Assembly (NCBI GenBank): GCA_029688905.1
Contig: JARULB010000001.1
Location: 124,001-188,000 of the forward strand
DNA from: Balneolales bacterium ANBcel1
GTDB taxonomy: Bacteria > Bacteroidota > Rhodothermia > Balneolales > Natronogracilivirgulaceae
Direction: 5' to 3'
DNA: 64,000 nucleotides
The notes under the pieces were generated by a model. That model saw only the letters and a list, made by a program, of their open reading frames with translations, searched no databases and was not told the origin of the DNA. The stretch's first letter is position 1. Each line of letters starts with the position of its first letter. A program made the position numbers and the translations under genes. This document shows positions 49,397 to 59,080 of the stretch, one piece after another.

Positions 49397-50041
49397 ATGC
49401 TTACGACCCTGACAAAAATGAAGATATCTCTGCCACACCTGTTGTCCATACTACTGCTCGCCGTTCTTTTGGGTGCGTGCCGGGGCCAGCCGTCCGACAA
49501 GCCCCCCATCCACACCCAGTATAATATGTATTGGCAGGACCGGTTCAACGCACAACAGGAAAATCCGTTCTTCGCCGACGGTCGCTCCATGCGCAGTCCG
49601 GTGGAAGGCACGGTCGCCAGAGGATTGCTGGAGGATGATCCGGCCTACTTCCATGGCCTCAACGATGACGGAAGCTACGTGCAAACCATTCCGGTCGACA
49701 TCACCCGTTCGTTCATTAAACGGGGCCAGGGCCAGTACAACGTCTTTTGCACCCCCTGCCATGGCGGAGCCGGGGACGGCAACGGACCGGTTTCGGATTT
49801 CGGTTACATCGCCGCTTCCCTCCACACCGACAACGCCCGGGAAATGCCCGACGGCGAGATTTACAGCGCCATCTATAACGGCGTGCGCACCATGAACTCC
49901 TACCGCCATCTGATCAAGGTCGAAGACCGGTGGGCGATCGTCGCCTATGTGAGGGCCCTGCAACTGAGCCAGGATGCCGGAGAGGAGGATCTGGAGCGGC
50001 TCAACCTGGATCCCGAAATATTCGCCGCCGGTGAGAACTGA
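49397..50041 (+). CDS. actE: Alternative complex III ActE (monohaem cytochrome c)
   Basis: The 214-residue lipoprotein has a signal peptide with lipobox 'LLGAC' (from about residue 27) and one CxxCH haem site, 'YNVFCTPCHGGAGDGNGPVS'. The 'EIYSAIYNGVRTMNSY' and 'DRWAIVAYVRALQLSQ' segments form the cytochrome c fold, with the Met ligand in 'GVRTMNSY'. It is the periplasmic electron exit of the complex. Translation may begin at Met 49418, which gives a more standard signal peptide than 49397. Confidence 0.9.
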   Translation: MLTTLTKMKISLPHLLSILLLAVLLGACRGQPSDKPPIHTQYNMYWQDRFNAQQENPFFADGRSMRSPVEGTVARGLLEDDPAYFHGLNDDGSYVQTIPVDITRSFIKRGQGQYNVFCTPCHGGAGDGNGPVSDFGYIAASLHTDNAREMPDGEIYSAIYNGVRTMNSYRHLIKVEDRWAIVAYVRALQLSQDAGEEDLERLNLDPEIFAAGEN

Positions 50042-50159
50042 TGGAGCACAGGAATCAGGCCGGTGATTCCGAACATGTTCCTGCCGGCCGTTTATCTGAA
50101 TCAACTGTACGCATTTTCCTACACATATCTGAAGTAACGATATTTTAAACTCGCAAAAC

Positions 50160-51356
50160 ATGAGCATGGATACCCATCACACCACGCTTTCCGACAGGCT
50201 GACCTTCCCCGAGGAGAACCGTATCTCCGTCGGCTTCCTTGCTGCCGGTATCATTGGAGTTATTCTGAGCCTCATCGGACTTGTTGTCAATACCGAGCAG
50301 TTCTTCTACTCCTACCTCACCAGCTTCGCTTTCATCGCCAGTCTGGTACTTGGAGCCCTCTTTTTCGTGATGGTGCAACATGTCACCCGCTCCAGCTGGA
50401 GTGTTGTCATACGGCGCATACCGGAAACCATCTCCTATCAGCTTGTGTGGCTGGGCATTCTCTTTATTCCGATTCTGTTCGGCATGGAAATTCTCTACGA
50501 ATGGACACGACCGGAACGCATCGCCACCGACGCGCTCACCCAGCACAAGCTTCCCTATCTCAACCTTCCGTTCTTTATCATTCGGAACATCATCTACTTT
50601 GCCGTCTGGGCCTATCTGGGTTACAAGCTATACCGCAACTCCATTGCCATGGACCGAAACCCGGATCCGGCACTCGACCGGCAGCAACGCGTACTCAGCG
50701 CTCCCGGCCTGCTGATATTCGCGTTTACGGTAGCTTTCGCCTCATTCGACTGGCTGATGTCCATGGACTCCCACTGGTTCTCCACCATGTTCGGCGTCTA
50801 CTACTTCGCTATGAGTTTCCAGACCATACTTGCCGTGGTCATCGCATTGGTGCTCTATCTGTTCCGCAAGGGGCTGCTCACGAATACCATCAACAAGGCG
50901 CATATTCACGACCTCGGAGCGTTTCTGTTCGGGTTCAGCGTATTCTACGCCTACATCGCCTTCAGCCAGTTCCTGCTCATCTACTACGCCAACATCCCTG
51001 AAGCGACCCTATGGTTTTACTACCGCTTCGAGGGGAACTGGATTGTGCTGGCCTGGCTGTTTCTGATCGGCCGGTTTGTCATTCCGTTTGTTTTGCTGCT
51101 GAAGAGAAAGGCCAAAACCAACTACAAACTGCTCATGGGCGTATCGCTCTGGATTATCGCCCTGCAATTCCTGGAGATGTTCTGGATCGTGATGCCGATC
51201 CTACACCAGGGCGCCTTCTCCATCCACTGGCTTGATATCGCCCTGCTTCTGGCCTTTTTCGGCATTTCGGCCGGCCTGTTTTTCCGCCAGTTCGGCAAAC
51301 ACAGCATGATCCCGAAAAACGATCCGCTGCTCACCGAATCCCTGAACAAACACTGA
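50160..51356 (+). CDS. actF: Alternative complex III ActF (NrfD-like membrane subunit)
   Basis: The 398-residue protein has about ten membrane helices and is the second NrfD-like subunit. Helices include 'SVGFLAAGIIGVILSLIGLV', 'YLTSFAFIASLVLGALFFVM', 'LIFAFTVAFASFDWLMSMD' and 'FGFSVFYAYIAFSQFLLIYY'. The 'FASFDWLMSMDSHWFSTMFG' stretch is typical of ActF. The gap before it (about 118 bases) is longer than others in the operon. The C-terminus ends in a short cytoplasmic tail. Confidence 0.92.
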   Translation: MSMDTHHTTLSDRLTFPEENRISVGFLAAGIIGVILSLIGLVVNTEQFFYSYLTSFAFIASLVLGALFFVMVQHVTRSSWSVVIRRIPETISYQLVWLGILFIPILFGMEILYEWTRPERIATDALTQHKLPYLNLPFFIIRNIIYFAVWAYLGYKLYRNSIAMDRNPDPALDRQQRVLSAPGLLIFAFTVAFASFDWLMSMDSHWFSTMFGVYYFAMSFQTILAVVIALVLYLFRKGLLTNTINKAHIHDLGAFLFGFSVFYAYIAFSQFLLIYYANIPEATLWFYYRFEGNWIVLAWLFLIGRFVIPFVLLLKRKAKTNYKLLMGVSLWIIALQFLEMFWIVMPILHQGAFSIHWLDIALLLAFFGISAGLFFRQFGKHSMIPKNDPLLTESLNKH

Positions 51357-51470
51357 CATCCAGGTACAGCCGCTATGCATCACTGCTGATTCGACAGGTA
51401 AGAGCCGTCCGAAAACAGGAACTGTAACTTACCTCCAATTGTATAATTAACAACTATCTGTTGTAGCATT

Positions 51471-51821
51471 ATGGAAAAAGAACCAAAATCCGGTTACCAG
51501 GCCGACCTGGAACACTCTCTCGGTGATGGTGTCTCACCGGACAACATCAATCTGCGTACCGTCTCCTTCTGGATCATTCTCGGAATTGTGATTGTCGTCA
51601 TCACCCTGTTCGGAGTATATAATATGTTTTCTTATAATCAGTTTCTATCTTCCCAGCAAGCTGCCATTGACGCCGACTATCACGAACTGAACGAACGCCG
51701 CGCGGCGGATCACCGGATGCTGAACTCCTTCGAGGTGGTGGATGAGGAGGCACGGCGCTACCGCATCCCGATCGACAGTGCGATGACACTGATGGTAGCC
51801 GGACGGGACAATGCACCCTGA
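51471..51821 (+). CDS. Small single-helix membrane protein of the act/cox block
   Basis: The 116-residue protein has a polar N-terminus, one membrane helix near residues 31-54 ('VSFWIILGIVIVVITLFGVY') and a helical C-terminal part ending 'ARRYRIPIDSAMTLMVAGRD'. I do not recognise a named family. The 'YRIPID.AM' ending recurs, to my memory, in small proteins next to alternative complex III or oxidase genes in other phyla, but I cannot confirm this here. The gene lies between actF and sco. It could be an extra complex III subunit or an assembly factor. Confidence 0.75.
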   Translation: MEKEPKSGYQADLEHSLGDGVSPDNINLRTVSFWIILGIVIVVITLFGVYNMFSYNQFLSSQQAAIDADYHELNERRAADHRMLNSFEVVDEEARRYRIPIDSAMTLMVAGRDNAP

Positions 51822-51840
51822 AACAACCGCACAACCCTTT

Positions 51841-52650
51841 ATGAAACTGCAACTCCTCTTAATGATGGCCTGCCTGCTTCCGCTGCTTTACGCGGCTCCT
51901 GCGGCCTCTCAGCACAACATCCCCCCCCGGGAGCTGGAAAATGTGGGGATTACCGAAAAGCTCGGGGAATACATCAGTGGCGATATCACGCTGTTCAACG
52001 AGCACGGCGAGGAGGTTACGCTGGACAGCTATCTGAACAACGGCCGGCCGATTATCCTCGCCATGGTTTACTACGAATGTCCGATGCTCTGCAACCTGAT
52101 TCTTCAGGGGATGATGCGCGGTGTGCGTGACCTCTCCTGGCAGCCTGGTGAGGAGTATGACATTCTGGCCGTGAGTATCAGTCCCACCGAGACCCCCGAG
52201 CTGGCCAGGGAAAGCAAGCAGATCTATGTTGAGATGCTGAACAATCCCGAAGCCGCAGACGGTATCCATTTCATGACCGGCAGCGAAGCGGAGGTCCGGC
52301 GCCTGGGTGACGAAGTCGGCTTCTACTATCAGTGGAACGAGCAGACCCAGGAGTACATGCACGGCTCCGCGCTCATATTTCTCTCGGAGAACGGCCGGAT
52401 TTCCCGTTACCTGAATGGGATCGACTATCCTGAGCTGATGCTTCGCAACGCCTTGTCCGACGCCGCTGACGGCCGCATCGGCACGGCCCTGGATCGTGTA
52501 GTGCTCTACTGTTTTCAATTTGACGCGTCATCGGGGTCCTATGTGCCGGTGGCCGTCAACATCATGAAACTCGGTGGTGCGGCCACACTGCTGCTGCTCG
52601 GCCTGTTTCTCGGCTTCTTTTACTACCGCGAACGGAAGACCCATAAATAA
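51841..52650 (+). CDS. SCO1/SenC copper chaperone
   Basis: The 269-residue protein delivers copper to the CuA site of cytochrome oxidase. It has an N-terminal signal peptide ('LLLMMACLLPLLYAAPAA'), a thioredoxin-like domain with the copper pair 'CPMLCN' (Cys-x3-Cys), a later His in 'EYMHGSALIFLSENG', and a C-terminal membrane helix ('LGGAATLLLLGLFLGFFYY'). I start at Met 51841, since the longer frame begins inside the preceding gene. The position directly before coxB fits the role. Confidence 0.9.
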   Translation: MKLQLLLMMACLLPLLYAAPAASQHNIPPRELENVGITEKLGEYISGDITLFNEHGEEVTLDSYLNNGRPIILAMVYYECPMLCNLILQGMMRGVRDLSWQPGEEYDILAVSISPTETPELARESKQIYVEMLNNPEAADGIHFMTGSEAEVRRLGDEVGFYYQWNEQTQEYMHGSALIFLSENGRISRYLNGIDYPELMLRNALSDAADGRIGTALDRVVLYCFQFDASSGSYVPVAVNIMKLGGAATLLLLGLFLGFFYYRERKTHK

Positions 52651-52677
52651 CAGAACCGCTAGGACTTCTCCGAACTT

Positions 52678-53622
52678 ATGAACAGAATCATCGAATACAT
52701 GCTTCCTCCACAACGCTCGACTGTTGCCGGCGATGTGGACAGCCTTTTCACCTTCATCAATGTTGCGGGTTTCATACTCTTCGCAGGGATCATGATCACC
52801 ATCCTGATTTTCGTGATCAAATACCGGAGAAAGTCGGAGGACGATGTCACCCCGGTCATCACACACAACAGCATCCTTGAGGTCACCTGGACCGTCATTC
52901 CCATCATCCTCATTTTGATTGTATTCAGCTGGGGATTTCGTGGATTTCTGACGCTGTCGAGTCCGCCGCCCAACGCCTACGAAATCAATGTTACGGCGGC
53001 GTCCTGGCTTTGGGAGTTCCGGTATCCCGGCGGAGGCACCACTGTCAACGAAGTGTTTGTGCCTGTAGATCGACCCGTCAAATTTATCATGCGGTCCGAC
53101 GATGTGCTGCACTCCCTCTACGTGCCCGACTTCCGGATTAAGATGGACGTACTGCCGAATCGCTACACAACCACCTGGTTTCAGGCAACCGAAACCGGTC
53201 AGTCGATCCTCTACTGTACCGAGTATTGCGGTACCGCCCACTCCGACATGCTTGCTACGGTTCATGTGCTTTCGCAGGATGAGTTTGAAGAATGGCTGGA
53301 AACCGGCCTTGAGATCGATGAAGACATGCCGCTGGCCGAACTCGGTGAGGCCACCTACACCAGTGCCGGGTGCAACGCCTGTCACTCACTGGACGGGACC
53401 AGCCGTATCGGTCCCTCGTTCCTGAATCTGTTCGGTTCCGACCGGGAGCTGCAGGACGGATCGGTCGTGGTCGCTGACGAAGATTACATCCGGCGCTCCA
53501 TCCTCGACCCCCAGGCCGAGGTAACGGCGGGCTATCCGAACAACATGCCCTCCTATGCCGGGCGGCTCAATGAACGGCAAATCGACGGACTGATCGCTTT
53601 TATCAAAGAACTGCAAGACTGA
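52678..53622 (+). CDS. coxB: Cytochrome c oxidase subunit II with fused cytochrome c (caa3)
   Basis: The 314-residue subunit has two N-terminal membrane helices ('[21 protein letters not shown]' region and '[20 protein letters not shown]', quoted in part), a CuA domain and a C-terminal cytochrome c domain. The CuA ligands are His in '[17 protein letters not shown]' and the motif '[13 protein letters not shown]'. The haem site is 'CNACHSLDG', with a Met ligand in 'NNMPSYAG'. Fusion of CuA and cytochrome c defines caa3-type oxidase. It follows sco by 27 bases and precedes coxA by seven. Confidence 0.95.
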   Translation: MNRIIEYMLPPQRSTVAGDVDSLFTFINVAGFILFAGIMITILIFVIKYRRKSEDDVTPVITHNSILEVTWTVIPIILILIVFSWGFRGFLTLSSPPPNAYEINVTAASWLWEFRYPGGGTTVNEVFVPVDRPVKFIMRSDDVLHSLYVPDFRIKMDVLPNRYTTTWFQATETGQSILYCTEYCGTAHSDMLATVHVLSQDEFEEWLETGLEIDEDMPLAELGEATYTSAGCNACHSLDGTSRIGPSFLNLFGSDRELQDGSVVVADEDYIRRSILDPQAEVTAGYPNNMPSYAGRLNERQIDGLIAFIKELQD

Positions 53623-53629
53623 TTATACC

Positions 53630-55339
53630 ATGGCCGAACGCTCTGCAAATACGCTCCGGATTCGTGAGTTCCCCATCGACGAGAACCCGAAGCACACCTA
53701 TCTGAATCACGAGAAAGGAATCCTGTCGTGGCTTTTCACTCTCGATCACAAGCGCATAGGGTTGCTTTACCTGGGTTCGATTACTTTTTTCTTCTTTGTT
53801 GGAGGCGTACTAGCCCTCCTGCTGCGCACCGAGCTCCTCACCCCCGCGCAAAGCATCATCGACGCCGATACGTATAATCAGATCTTCACCCTGCACGGGG
53901 CGATCATGATCTTCCTGTTCATCATCCCCTCGATCCCGGCAGCGCTGGGCAACTTCTTCCTACCGATGATGATCGGCGCCAAGGATGTCGCCTTTCCCCG
54001 GCTGAACCTGGCCAGCTGGTGGATCTACATCTTCGGCGCGCTGTTTGCGCTCTTTTCTATTGTCAACGGAGCGGTTGATACCGGATGGACCTTCTACACC
54101 CCGTACAGCGTCCAGACCGGCACAGCGGTGGTTTCCATGACTCTTGCGGTGTTCATTCTCGGCTTTTCATCCATTCTTACCGGTATCAACTTCATCGTCA
54201 CCCTCCACAAACTGAGAAGTCCCGGTCTTTCGTGGAGCAAAATGCCGCTGTTTCTGTGGTCCCTGTATGCGACGGCCGTCATCCAGATTCTTGCGACACC
54301 GGTGCTGGCCATCACCGTGCTACTGCTGGCGATGGAGCGGATTCTCGGGATCGGGATATTCGACCCGGCTATGGGAGGCGACCCGGTGCTCTACCAGCAC
54401 TTCTTCTGGTTCTACTCGCATCCGGCCGTCTATATCATGATCGTCCCTGCCTTTGGTATCATTTCGGAACTGATCTCCACTTTCTCCCGAAAAACCATCT
54501 TCGGCTACTGGGCCATCGCCCTTTCGAGCCTCGCCATCGCGTTTATCGGGTTTCTTGTCTGGGGCCATCACATGTTCGTCTCCGGACAGTCCGAACTCTC
54601 ATCGGTGGTATTCTCGTTTCTGACATTCTTTGTGGGTGTGCCGACCGGCATCAAGATTTTCAACTGGGTGGCCACCATGTACCGGGGATCCATCGATCTC
54701 AAAACCCCGATGCTCTACGCCCTGGCGTTTCTTTTTCTGTTTACTATCGGCGGACTGACCGGCATCATGATCGGCGCGCTCTCCATCAACGTCCATTTGC
54801 ACGATACCTATTATATCGTTGCCCATTTCCACTATGTAATGATGGGCGGGACGGTGATCGCGCTGCTCGGCGGCATCCACTACTGGTGGCCCAAGATGAC
54901 GGGCAGAATGTATAACGAGATGTGGGGACGCATCACCTGCGGCATTATCTTCGTCTCCTTCAACATGACCTTCCTTCCCCAGTTCATCATGGGCAGCCAG
55001 GGAATGCCGAGGCGGTATTTCAACTACGTGGACCAGTTTCAGGGGCTGCACCAGTTTTCCACTATCGGCTCCTATCTGCTTGGGCTGGGTTTTGTGATCA
55101 TGGCGGTTTACCTGGCCTGGTCGCTTTTCAAGGGGCCCAGGGCGACATCCAACCCCTGGAAGGCACGGTCACTGGACTGGATGACCTCCTCGCCTCCGAC
55201 ACATCACAACTTTGAATACACCCCGGTGATCCTCCACGGTCCGTATGACCATCACAAACCGATGAAGGAGTTCCGAATGGGCGTAGCTGAATCAGAAGAG
55301 GAGCGGGAATCCGCCAAACAGAAACCACTGAAATCCTAA
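53630..55339 (+). CDS. coxA: Cytochrome c oxidase subunit I, A2-type
   Basis: The 569-residue catalytic subunit has the haem-copper fold with twelve helices. The low-spin haem His is His89 ('[10 protein letters not shown]') and His401. CuB ligands are His264 in '[10 protein letters not shown]' and His313/His314 in 'WGHHMF'. The high-spin haem ligand is His399 in '[17 protein letters not shown]'. In the D-channel the Glu of A1 enzymes ('HPEVY') is Ala266, while Tyr-Ser precede His264; this YS motif is the mark of A2-type oxidases such as Rhodothermus caa3. It reduces O2 and pumps protons. Confidence 0.96.
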   Translation: MAERSANTLRIREFPIDENPKHTYLNHEKGILSWLFTLDHKRIGLLYLGSITFFFFVGGVLALLLRTELLTPAQSIIDADTYNQIFTLHGAIMIFLFIIPSIPAALGNFFLPMMIGAKDVAFPRLNLASWWIYIFGALFALFSIVNGAVDTGWTFYTPYSVQTGTAVVSMTLAVFILGFSSILTGINFIVTLHKLRSPGLSWSKMPLFLWSLYATAVIQILATPVLAITVLLLAMERILGIGIFDPAMGGDPVLYQHFFWFYSHPAVYIMIVPAFGIISELISTFSRKTIFGYWAIALSSLAIAFIGFLVWGHHMFVSGQSELSSVVFSFLTFFVGVPTGIKIFNWVATMYRGSIDLKTPMLYALAFLFLFTIGGLTGIMIGALSINVHLHDTYYIVAHFHYVMMGGTVIALLGGIHYWWPKMTGRMYNEMWGRITCGIIFVSFNMTFLPQFIMGSQGMPRRYFNYVDQFQGLHQFSTIGSYLLGLGFVIMAVYLAWSLFKGPRATSNPWKARSLDWMTSSPPTHHNFEYTPVILHGPYDHHKPMKEFRMGVAESEEERESAKQKPLKS

Positions 55340-55370
55340 TCGCACGGCGTTAAACCAATTTCATAATCGT

Positions 55371-56027
55371 ATGGGGAATCAGAGTGCAGCGGCAGGCAGA
55401 AAGTCGCATTTACAACATCACTTTGTCAACGAAGACCAGCAGTTCGAGTCTTCGAAAATGGGTATGTGGATTTTTCTTGTCACCGAGGTGCTGATGTTCG
55501 GGGGCCTTTTTGTGGCATACATTATATACCGGGCATGGCACCCGGACCTGTTCTACATGGCCGCCCAGGAACTGGATGTGGCCCTTGGGGCGACCAACAC
55601 GGTCGTTCTCATCGCCAGCAGCCTGACCATCGCCCTTGCGATCCGCGCGGTCCAGCTCGACAAGATCAAGGCCGCTATCAACTACCTGTCGGCCACCCTG
55701 CTACTTGCGGGCACCTTTCTGGTGATCAAGTACTTCGAATATATGGACAAGTTCGGCAAGGGGATCTATCCCGGCCAGGCCTACTCGTACGAGGGGATCC
55801 ATCATGAGATGGCCGTGAACTTTTTCAGTATTTACTACATGATGACCGGCCTGCACGGTATTCACGTGCTTGTCGGTATGGCCCTGATCGGCTGGATGAT
55901 CATTAAGGCCAAAAAGGGTGCTGTGCACAGCGGCTACTATACGCCTGTGGAAAACACCGGCCTGTTCTGGCACCTGGTGGACATCATCTGGATTTTCCTG
56001 TTTCCGCTGCTCTACCTGATCGACTGA
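55371..56027 (+). CDS. coxC: Cytochrome c oxidase subunit III
   Basis: The 218-residue protein is the heam-free subunit III, with five membrane helices rather than seven, as in the caa3 family. Characteristic segments are 'KMGMWIFLVTEVLMFGGLFV', 'LIASSLTIALAIRAVQ', 'FFSIYYMMTGLHGIHVLVGM' and 'NTGLFWHLVDIIWIFLFPLL'. The Glu in 'TEVLMFGG' and the His in 'LHGIHVL' and 'WHLVDIIW' are conserved. It starts 31 bases after coxA and belongs to the same operon. Confidence 0.94.
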   Translation: MGNQSAAAGRKSHLQHHFVNEDQQFESSKMGMWIFLVTEVLMFGGLFVAYIIYRAWHPDLFYMAAQELDVALGATNTVVLIASSLTIALAIRAVQLDKIKAAINYLSATLLLAGTFLVIKYFEYMDKFGKGIYPGQAYSYEGIHHEMAVNFFSIYYMMTGLHGIHVLVGMALIGWMIIKAKKGAVHSGYYTPVENTGLFWHLVDIIWIFLFPLLYLID

Positions 56028-56123
56028 TATGCCACCGGGCGCGACTCGCTGCCAACGAACTACCAACGAATTCCGGCTCACTCCGAAATAACAAGATCCC
56101 GACCAAGATCACAGACCAAGAAC

Positions 56124-56426
56124 ATGAGTACTCATCACATTTCAACCCTTCCCACGCTGCTTTCCGTAGCCGGCGCCCTGCTGGTACTCACTTTCCTCAC
56201 CGTGGCCGTCACCTGGATAAACATTCCCGAACCGTTCAATGTAATTGTGGCCATTGCCATAGCCATTGTTAAAGCGGCCATAGTCGCCATGTTTTTCATG
56301 AATCTCTACTGGGACAGCAAATTCAATACGATCGTCTTTCTGCTGTCCATCCTATTCCTGACGATTTTTGTGAGTATCACACTGCTGGACACCCTGTTCC
56401 GTGACGCGGGGCTTCCGATTTACTGA
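56124..56426 (+). CDS. coxD: Cytochrome c oxidase subunit IV
   Basis: The 100-residue protein has three membrane helices: 'LPTLLSVAGALLVLTFLTVA', 'VIVAIAIAIVKAAIVAMFFM' and 'FLLSILFLTIFVSITLLDTL'. The 'KAAIVAMFFMNLYWDSKFN' loop is the mark of the prokaryotic subunit IV family (COX4_pro/caa3 type). It helps stability and assembly of the oxidase. It is the last gene of the block; no clear terminator was seen in the 220 bases after it. Confidence 0.9.
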   Translation: MSTHHISTLPTLLSVAGALLVLTFLTVAVTWINIPEPFNVIVAIAIAIVKAAIVAMFFMNLYWDSKFNTIVFLLSILFLTIFVSITLLDTLFRDAGLPIY

Positions 56427-56653
56427 TAGCAGGAGATTCAGCTTCCCTTGCAGCATCCACGTTGGCTCTCCCTTCACTCCTTGTCGGGACGGGGAAAACG
56501 CGCGACATACGGTTTTTCAATCCGCAACGTGTACAGGAAAGGTTTGAAAGTCGTCTGGCTGGTTAGATAACCGCGCATCATTATTATTCAAACAGAAGCC
56601 TGGAAGCCTGTTCAGAAAGAGATTGCACTGATTGATTCCGTTGGCCGATGAGA

Positions 56654-57586
56654 TTACCGATGAGAAGTTTCATCGGCAGTGACCGGGTCGGTCTGCAGAT
56701 CGGCAATTTCCTTTGGGAGCATCGGGTTTTCGAGCCGGATGATCTTGCGCCGGCTCAGCCCGATTTTTTCCATGACGCCCTTGTTGTGATCCGCAAACAG
56801 CCGGTCCATTGTGCGGTCGGCGGAAATTATCCTCATCCCCCTTGCAATTCTGGCGGCCAGTTCCGGTTCATCCGGATTCACATAAAAAAGGAGTGGCAGC
56901 GGGTAATGGATCAGCAGGTGGCCCACGGTAGTCACATTTGCCAATTCATCCTCTCTTTCGGCAAACACACCATCCACTTCGTTGATGCCAAGGGTCGTAA
57001 ATGCAAACTCTCCATTGCGGAGGTTGGCAAACAGCTCGTCAAACCCGCCCTTTTCGATAACAGTAAACCCGTTATGTCTCAGAAGATCAGCGTCGGTCCA
57101 CAGTTCCGGTATACCCACCTTGAATCTTTTCAATGCATCCGAACTATCGATTTGGGCAAAGTGGTCTTGATCCTCTTCCCTGATGATGATCACCCGATAT
57201 CCCAGCAGATTGTTAAGAATCGGATGGTAGATCACGGTTTTGTCTTCCTTCGACATTTTCCGGTTTCCTGCCGTGGTAACAAACAGGTCATGGCCGTACT
57301 TTCTGAATGCGCTGGACTCCATGTTTCCGGGGTAATCATCCATACGTTCAACAAGCTTCCAGGCACCATACTCTTGTCTGGTGGCATGCAATGCGGCCGT
57401 CAACACATCTCTCTCGTAATCCCTCCTGACGGAAGACCTGTTTCCGCTCCAAAAATCAATTACCTGTATTCGGTCTCTCATAGCCTGGAAACAGTGATCG
57501 CTGCAAAAGTCCTGTACCCAACAAACATTAATGCAAATATTTTCATCATCATGCATAAAACTACTCATTATTAATGCAAACATCAA
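56654..57586 (-). CDS. Periplasmic substrate-binding-like protein, N-terminus probably frame-disrupted
   Basis: The 310-residue frame looks like a two-lobed extracellular solute-binding domain: 'IQVIDFWSGNRSSVRRDYER', 'GKLVERMDD'-like start, 'RVIIIREEDQDHFAQIDSSD', 'VGIPELWTDADLLRHNGFTV' and 'LPLLFYVNPDEPELAARIAR'. The function and ligand are unknown. The first 35 residues ('MHDDENICINVCWVQDFC' and so on) are polar and Cys-rich, unlike a signal peptide. In the next frame, at 57554-57480, ATGATGATGAAA opens 'MMMKIFALMFVGYRTFAAIT' followed by stop TGA at 57480. That looks more like a signal, so a one-base shift near 57485 may have separated signal and domain. It is divergent from the LacI gene. 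Confidence 0.65.
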   Translation of the reverse strand: MMFALIMSSFMHDDENICINVCWVQDFCSDHCFQAMRDRIQVIDFWSGNRSSVRRDYERDVLTAALHATRQEYGAWKLVERMDDYPGNMESSAFRKYGHDLFVTTAGNRKMSKEDKTVIYHPILNNLLGYRVIIIREEDQDHFAQIDSSDALKRFKVGIPELWTDADLLRHNGFTVIEKGGFDELFANLRNGEFAFTTLGINEVDGVFAEREDELANVTTVGHLLIHYPLPLLFYVNPDEPELAARIARGMRIISADRTMDRLFADHNKGVMEKIGLSRRKIIRLENPMLPKEIADLQTDPVTADETSHR

Positions 57587-57885
57587 TTCCGGTTACATAT
57601 AGAAATCGGCAGGATCCAGATGTGATGGCCGGCAAACAGATGCTATTTGATATAGGCCCAATAACTAGTCGTTTTTTTCATGAGAATTCCAGAATGCATC
57701 AACGCGTAAGTATTTGGCAGTACACCTGAACCACCCGGATAAACCCTGGTTCTCCAGTAACAGCCTACAGCGTTAATTTCGCGTTAAATAAATGTCCATG
57801 GGTTTGTTGTTTCCTCTGTTTTTATTATTATTACCACAGATATGCAAAATTTTTACTTTCCTTTCCCACCGGAGAACTCTCGCTG
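57587..57885. other. Divergent region upstream of the LacI gene
   Basis: The 299 bases between the binding-protein-like gene and the LacI regulator gene must hold both promoters. Two close copies of GCGTTAA (57770-57787) and a TATGCAAAA element (57841-57849) near the LacI start are possible operator parts. A short open frame (57792-57989) is not convincing. Confidence 0.45.
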
Positions 57886-58908
57886 ATGAAAGTAACACTG
57901 AAAGATATTGCAAAGGAAACCGGCTATTCGATTTCGACCATATCCCGCGTATTGAGCAATGTGGGAAAAATCAGCAGCAAGGCGCGTGAAGAAATTCTTC
58001 AGGCAGCCCAGAGGTTGAACTACCCCACTTCCCGAATTGCAGGGTACGAAGTCAGGAAAAAGAACCTCAACATCGCACTGATAACCGATTTCCACGAGGG
58101 TGAGTTTTACGCATCCTACTACTACGGGGTGGAGCGAGCGGCTTCGGAGGACCATGTTCGGTTGGCATTGCTGAATGTAACGGATCCGAGAAAAAACGTT
58201 AAAAAGTTTATGACCGAGCTCCTGTCGGACAAGTACTATGATTGTGCCATCATTTACATTCCGGAGCTTTTAAGAAAGGATTACGAGGAGTTGCTGGAGG
58301 TTATCCCGGACAGTTTTCCGGTTGTTTCAAACGCCCTGATTGAGAACTCCATTTTGTCTACCATCACCTTTGACGGCTACAGTGGCGGGCATCAGGCGGC
58401 ACGGCTTTTCTATAAACGCGGTTACAGGAGGGTCGGCATTGTAAAAGGTCCCGCGAACAAAGCGGAGAGCAGATTCAGGTATAATGGTTTCAAAGATTAC
58501 GTCGACGGAAAACCTGATATGGATCTGGTGTGGGAGTATCAGGGGGATTTCGAGTTCAACTCCGGAGTACAGAGTTTTTACGCCATGAGAGAGAGTGACT
58601 CCGAACCTGATGCCGTTTTCATCAGCAATGATTTCATGGCAACGGCCTTTGTCGATACCGCCGTAGCCAATAATGTGATGGTGCCGGATGATATCGCCGT
58701 ACTTGGATATGACGACCTGCCGATGTGCCGGAACAACAATCCCACCATATCATCCGTGCGGACCGATTTTCGTCAGCTTGGCTTTACGACTATCCAGACT
58801 TTGAAAAACCGGCTTTCCGGAAACGGCCAGCAAAGCGGGATGCTCAGCCTCATCCCGGTCAGTATCAATGAAAGAGAGTCGATTGCGGTCAAGCCGGTCC
58901 GGGCTTAG
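57886..58908 (+). CDS. LacI-family transcription regulator
   Basis: The 340-residue regulator begins with the LacI helix-turn-helix 'MKVTLKDIAKETGYSISTIS', then the hinge helix 'YPTSRIAGYEVRKKNLNIAL'. The C-terminal periplasmic-binding-like sensor has 'TDFHEGEFYASYYYGVERAA', 'RRVGIVKGPANKAESRFRYN', 'PDAVFISNDFMATAFVDTA' and 'IAVLGYDDLPMCRNNNPTIS'. Such proteins bind a sugar and control catabolic genes. The neighbours, two glycosidases and a T9SS protein, suggest a beta-glucan-derived sugar as effector; that is inference. A TGCAAAA-type motif lies close to its own start. Confidence 0.93.
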   Translation: MKVTLKDIAKETGYSISTISRVLSNVGKISSKAREEILQAAQRLNYPTSRIAGYEVRKKNLNIALITDFHEGEFYASYYYGVERAASEDHVRLALLNVTDPRKNVKKFMTELLSDKYYDCAIIYIPELLRKDYEELLEVIPDSFPVVSNALIENSILSTITFDGYSGGHQAARLFYKRGYRRVGIVKGPANKAESRFRYNGFKDYVDGKPDMDLVWEYQGDFEFNSGVQSFYAMRESDSEPDAVFISNDFMATAFVDTAVANNVMVPDDIAVLGYDDLPMCRNNNPTISSVRTDFRQLGFTTIQTLKNRLSGNGQQSGMLSLIPVSINERESIAVKPVRA

Positions 58909-59080
58909 ATCCGACACAAAGCCTGTTCCTTGCCACCGTCGATGCGCGCGCTCATCCACAGAGCCTTCGGAATAGCGTATCGGATCGATATTTATCTGCC
59001 TGGCAATATGTTGCCGGTGCGGGAGCAGAGCACCTGATCCCATGGAATTACAGTAACCGTCACCAACCCATCACAAGCAG

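Noticed and set aside
59002-59015. GGCAATATGTTGCC inverted repeat upstream of the GH-A gene
   Set aside because: Arms of only five bases; it may belong to the TGCAAA-type motif family but is too short to call as an operator.
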